Shown one piece after another: positions 5,873 to 7,901 of a DNA stretch of 7,901 nucleotides; position 1 is the first letter of the stretch; each line of letters starts with the position of its first letter. A program made the translations under genes and the position numbers. The notes under the pieces were generated by a model that worked only from the letters and a program-made list of their open reading frames with translations, was not told where the DNA came from and did not search any database. Source of the stretch: Candidatus Saganbacteria bacterium (lineage in GTDB: Bacteria; Margulisbacteria; WOR-1; O2-12-FULL-45-9; XYB2-FULL-48-7); NCBI GenBank assembly GCA_020051815.1, contig JAGVQF010000089.1, positions 1 to 7,901 of the forward strand, written 5' to 3'.

Positions 5873-6582
5873 TAAAGTTTAACCTCCACATCACTGGCCG
5901 AGACGACTTTGGCGGAGAGTTGTTTGTTCGAGTCGAGCCGCTTGACCTTGATCTCCGAGCCGAGCATACCATCCTCCTGCGCCGACGCTTTGGTCTTAAC
6001 GACCAGCCCGGGCGCCGAGACCAAAAGGTTGACCTGCGCCCCGCGGCGGACCAGCGGCACGTCGCCCACCATCCATTCAAAGATCGTGCTGTTGGACGGG
6101 ATCGAGATCTTCGCTTCTTTATTGACCAGCGGATCAAGCAAAGTGAAATACTTTTGCGGCAGGAGCGCGATATCCCGATCGTCGAGCTTGAGGTCAGACG
6201 CTTCGATCGTTTTGCCTTTCTTGATCAGCCGCGCCGCGGCCGCGATCTTTTTGAACACCTCAACTTTGACCCGGATCAGTTTTTTATCGAAGACCTCATC
6301 TCCGGCCGAAGCCAGGATCGGGAAGACTGCGCTACCGACCGGCTTAAAATCGGGATAGACCTCGAGCACGGAGAGGGCCGTTTGTTCGGGCCAGCTCTTC
6401 ATTTCGCCAAAAACGCCTTCGGACATCTTAAAAGTCAGGCGAACATCCTCTTTGGCCCAATCGGGATATTTGTTGACAACATAATTTTTTATGACATCGG
6501 AGGTCTTCTGCTCTGGATTTTCCAGAGCAAGCACGGGCTGCAATACAAAACAAAACAGCAATAACCAGAAAAATGCTTTCAT
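5872..6582 (-). CDS. flgA: Flagellar P-ring assembly chaperone FlgA
   Basis: FlgA is a periplasmic chaperone that helps FlgI assemble into the P ring. The 236-residue product has a signal peptide at 1-19 (MKAFFWLLLFCFVLQPVLA, cleavage before LENPEQ). A less conserved N-terminal domain covers about 25-115. A SAF domain follows at about 117-178 (RLIKKGKTIEASDLKLDDRDI, then KISIPSNSTIFEWM). The C-terminal beta domain has the family pattern PLVRRGAQVNLLVSAPGLVV, ASAQEDGMLGSEIKVKRLDSNK and VVSASDVEVKL. It begins 3 nt after the flgG stop; the nearest purine-rich SD-like stretch (AAAGGA) is over 10 nt upstream, so it may rely on coupling. Its TAA overlaps the flgH ATG by one base (TAATG). Being beside flgI and flgH fits its role. 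Confidence 0.95.
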   Translation of the reverse strand: MKAFFWLLLFCFVLQPVLALENPEQKTSDVIKNYVVNKYPDWAKEDVRLTFKMSEGVFGEMKSWPEQTALSVLEVYPDFKPVGSAVFPILASAGDEVFDKKLIRVKVEVFKKIAAAARLIKKGKTIEASDLKLDDRDIALLPQKYFTLLDPLVNKEAKISIPSNSTIFEWMVGDVPLVRRGAQVNLLVSAPGLVVKTKASAQEDGMLGSEIKVKRLDSNKQLSAKVVSASDVEVKL

Positions 6583-6585
6583 GAG

Positions 6586-7386
6586 TTAAGCTTGTTTCAT
6601 CCTTTCAAGAGATGTCAGCATGCCCTCGTAACTGGAAACGGCCTTGGTCACGGTGTCAAAAACCCGCTGGATAGTCACCATCTTCATCATTTCGGTAATA
6701 ACGTCGACATTGCTCTGTTCCAGGGAAAATTGGTTGATCGAGCCATAGCCGCTCGCCGTCCCGGTCCCGACAGCCGCCTCACCCGAGGCCTCCGTCGCCT
6801 GATAAAGGTTTTGGCCGATCGATTTGAGGCCGGCCGGATTGGTAAAGCGCGACAGCGTGATCTGGCCGATCTGAGTCAGGGCCGTCTCGTTATTGATCGA
6901 GACGGAAACAGTGCCGTCGGGGCTGACGACGACCGAGGTCGTCCCCTGGGGAATAACAATGCCCGGCTCGAGCAGGCGCCCGTTCGGGTCGGCCAGGTTG
7001 CCTTCGTTATCGATATGAAAATTGCCGGCCCGGGAAAAAGCGAACGTGCCGTCCGGCATTTTGAGCTGAAAAAAACCCTGCCCCTGGATGGCGACATCGA
7101 GCGGATTGTTGGTGATTTCGATCGAGCCCTGCGAAAAATCCTTGGCGGTGGCGGCGACGCGCACGCCGGTGCCGTATTCGACGTTGACGGGCGGCGTATC
7201 GGTCCCCGACATGGCGGTGTAGAGCGTGTCTTTAAAGCTTTTCTCGACGAAAAACAAGCTTTCCATGTCCGAGCGGCCTTTTTTAAAGGCGACCGTCTTG
7301 GCGTTGGCCAGGTTGTTGGTGATATCGAGTATCTCATCCTGCATGGCCGAAAGTCCCGTCGCCGCGACATATAAAGGTTGAAACAT
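6586..7386 (-). CDS. flgG: Flagellar distal rod protein FlgG
   Basis: FlgG forms the distal rod that spans the periplasm to the outer membrane. The 266-residue product is close to the ~260 of other FlgG proteins. The N-terminus MFQPLYVAATGLSAMQDEIL with ITNNLANAKTVAFKK is the rod/hook motif of the FlgG type. The middle has NPLDVAIQGQGFFQLKMPDGTFAFSRAGNF, the FlgG/FlgF/FlgE core, and the C-terminus has LEQSNVDVITEMMKMVTIQR. After that, the usual AYE.N.K pattern is replaced by VFDTVTKAVSSYEGML, a mild deviation. The ATG has AGGAGG 5 nt upstream (7397-7392), the strongest ribosome binding site in the window, which suits a protein needed in many copies. It follows the flgF-like gene by 35 nt and precedes flgA by 3 nt. 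Confidence 0.95.
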   Translation of the reverse strand: MFQPLYVAATGLSAMQDEILDITNNLANAKTVAFKKGRSDMESLFFVEKSFKDTLYTAMSGTDTPPVNVEYGTGVRVAATAKDFSQGSIEITNNPLDVAIQGQGFFQLKMPDGTFAFSRAGNFHIDNEGNLADPNGRLLEPGIVIPQGTTSVVVSPDGTVSVSINNETALTQIGQITLSRFTNPAGLKSIGQNLYQATEASGEAAVGTGTASGYGSINQFSLEQSNVDVITEMMKMVTIQRVFDTVTKAVSSYEGMLTSLERMKQA

Positions 7387-7402
7387 ATTTTCCTCCTATT
7401 TA

Positions 7403-7421
7403 CCCCGAGCCTGTCGAGGGG
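7403..7421. repeat. Small REP-like hairpin between flgF and flgG
   Basis: The 19-nt segment (CCCCGAGCCTGTCGAGGGG on the plus strand) fills half of the 35-nt gap before flgG. Its minus-strand transcript can form a six-pair stem (CCUCGA with UCGGGG, one G-U pair) around a 5-nt loop. No U-run follows, so it is not an intrinsic terminator. It could be a dispersed palindromic repeat or a local mRNA stabiliser just ahead of the flgG ribosome binding site; no other copy is in the window. Confidence 0.45.
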
Positions 7422-7901
7422 TTATTGGGTCGGCCGGCCCATGCTGATCGCGTTGCCCAGGTTCGCGTCGCGCGTCGAAATGATCTTGGAATCGACGCCG
7501 TAGATCCGCGACAGGTAGATCATCTCCATCATCTGGTCGACGACGTTGACGTTTGAGGTCTCGACATAGCCCTGGATCACCCTCGGGTTCTCGACTTCCT
7601 GGATAACGGAGCCGGCGCGCTGTTTAAAAATACTGCCGTTCAAAGAATCAAGCTCGCCTGTGCGCTCCGGCGAGACGACGCGTATCCGGTCGGCGATCTC
7701 GCCGTCAACTTTCAGCCGTCCCTCCTGGTCGAACTCAACATCGGCGCCGGGGGTCACGACCAGCGGGCCCGCTTGGCCCATGACCGGGTAATTGCCGGCC
7801 ACAGTCAGGACACGCCCGTCTTTATCGAGCTGGAACCGCCCGTCCCGGGTATAGCCCTCGCCCCAAGGGCCGGCGATGACAAAAAATCCATCGGAGCCCA
7901 G
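7422..7901 (-). CDS. flgF: Flagellar basal-body rod protein, FlgF-like (5' end beyond window)
   Basis: The frame is open from the window edge to a TAA at 7424-7422, giving the last 159 residues. It begins in the conserved core (LGSDGFFVIAGPWGEGYTRD then GRFQLDKDGRVLTVAGNYPVMG), as in FlgF/FlgG/FlgE proteins. The C-terminus VIQGYVETSNVNVVDQMMEMIYLSRIYGVDSKIIST is the shared terminal helix of rod proteins. With a full flgG immediately downstream, FlgF (rod subunit near the FlgG boundary) is the best call; a second FlgG-type paralogue cannot be excluded without the N-terminus. The GTG at 7802-7800 is internal, because 33 further codons upstream continue the core domain. Confidence 0.75.
   Translation of the reverse strand: MGSDGFFVIAGPWGEGYTRDGRFQLDKDGRVLTVAGNYPVMGQAGPLVVTPGADVEFDQEGRLKVDGEIADRIRVVSPERTGELDSLNGSIFKQRAGSVIQEVENPRVIQGYVETSNVNVVDQMMEMIYLSRIYGVDSKIISTRDANLGNAISMGRPTQ

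Noticed and set aside
5873..5880. TAAAGTTT resembling a sigma-28 -35 box on the plus strand
   Set aside because: No GCCGATAA-like -10 box follows at the proper spacing, and it would point antisense into flgA; the same motif at 5809-5816 lies in an AT-rich repeat.
7422..7802. A separate short gene starting at GTG 7802
   Set aside because: The same frame continues upstream to the window edge with conserved rod-protein core sequence, so this is the 3' part of a longer gene.

Overview
The window is one stretch of a flagellar basal-body operon. All genes lie on the minus strand, so transcription runs from high to low coordinates. In that order the genes are flgF-like (5' end outside the window), flgG, flgA, flgH, flgI, flgJ (rod-cap domain only), a FliA-type sigma factor, flgB, flgC, fliE, fliF and fliG (3' end outside the window). 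P-ring (flgI), L-ring (flgH) and P-ring chaperone (flgA) genes together mean a diderm with peptidoglycan and an outer membrane. The operon mixes genes that enteric bacteria keep in separate flg and fli operons, and it carries a sigma-28-like gene in the middle. The coding DNA is GC-rich. Gene order, short FliF/FliG variants and AT-rich palindromic repeats would suit an uncultured diderm lineage (for example Margulisbacteria/WOR-1, Elusimicrobia or Omnitrophota), but that assignment is only inference.

Layout: 7901-7422 and 7386-6586 are the distal-rod proteins. 6582-4080 is the flgA-flgH-flgI ring module, with junctions of 3 nt or less. 4079-2752 holds flgJ, the sigma gene and flgB, joined without gaps (TAAATG, ATGA and TAAGTG junctions). 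2637-1780 holds proximal rod and rod-MS-ring adaptor (flgC, fliE). 1756-1 holds the MS ring and the start of the C-ring switch protein. Together the proteins would build MS ring, rod, P and L rings and the first switch component, while the sigma factor would switch on late filament genes.

The functions are ordinary. What stands out is repeat DNA at gene junctions: a 130-bp AT-rich imperfect palindrome that supplies the first ~46 codons of flgH, including most of its signal peptide; a REPIN-like pair of inverted hairpins between flgB and flgC; a heptanucleotide tandem repeat that carries the ribosome binding site of fliE; and a small hairpin before flgG. Two motor proteins also look structurally reduced: FliF has almost no beta-collar segment, and FliG has a shortened N-domain with ERPQ in place of the EHPQ motif. 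No wholly new multi-gene system is visible.
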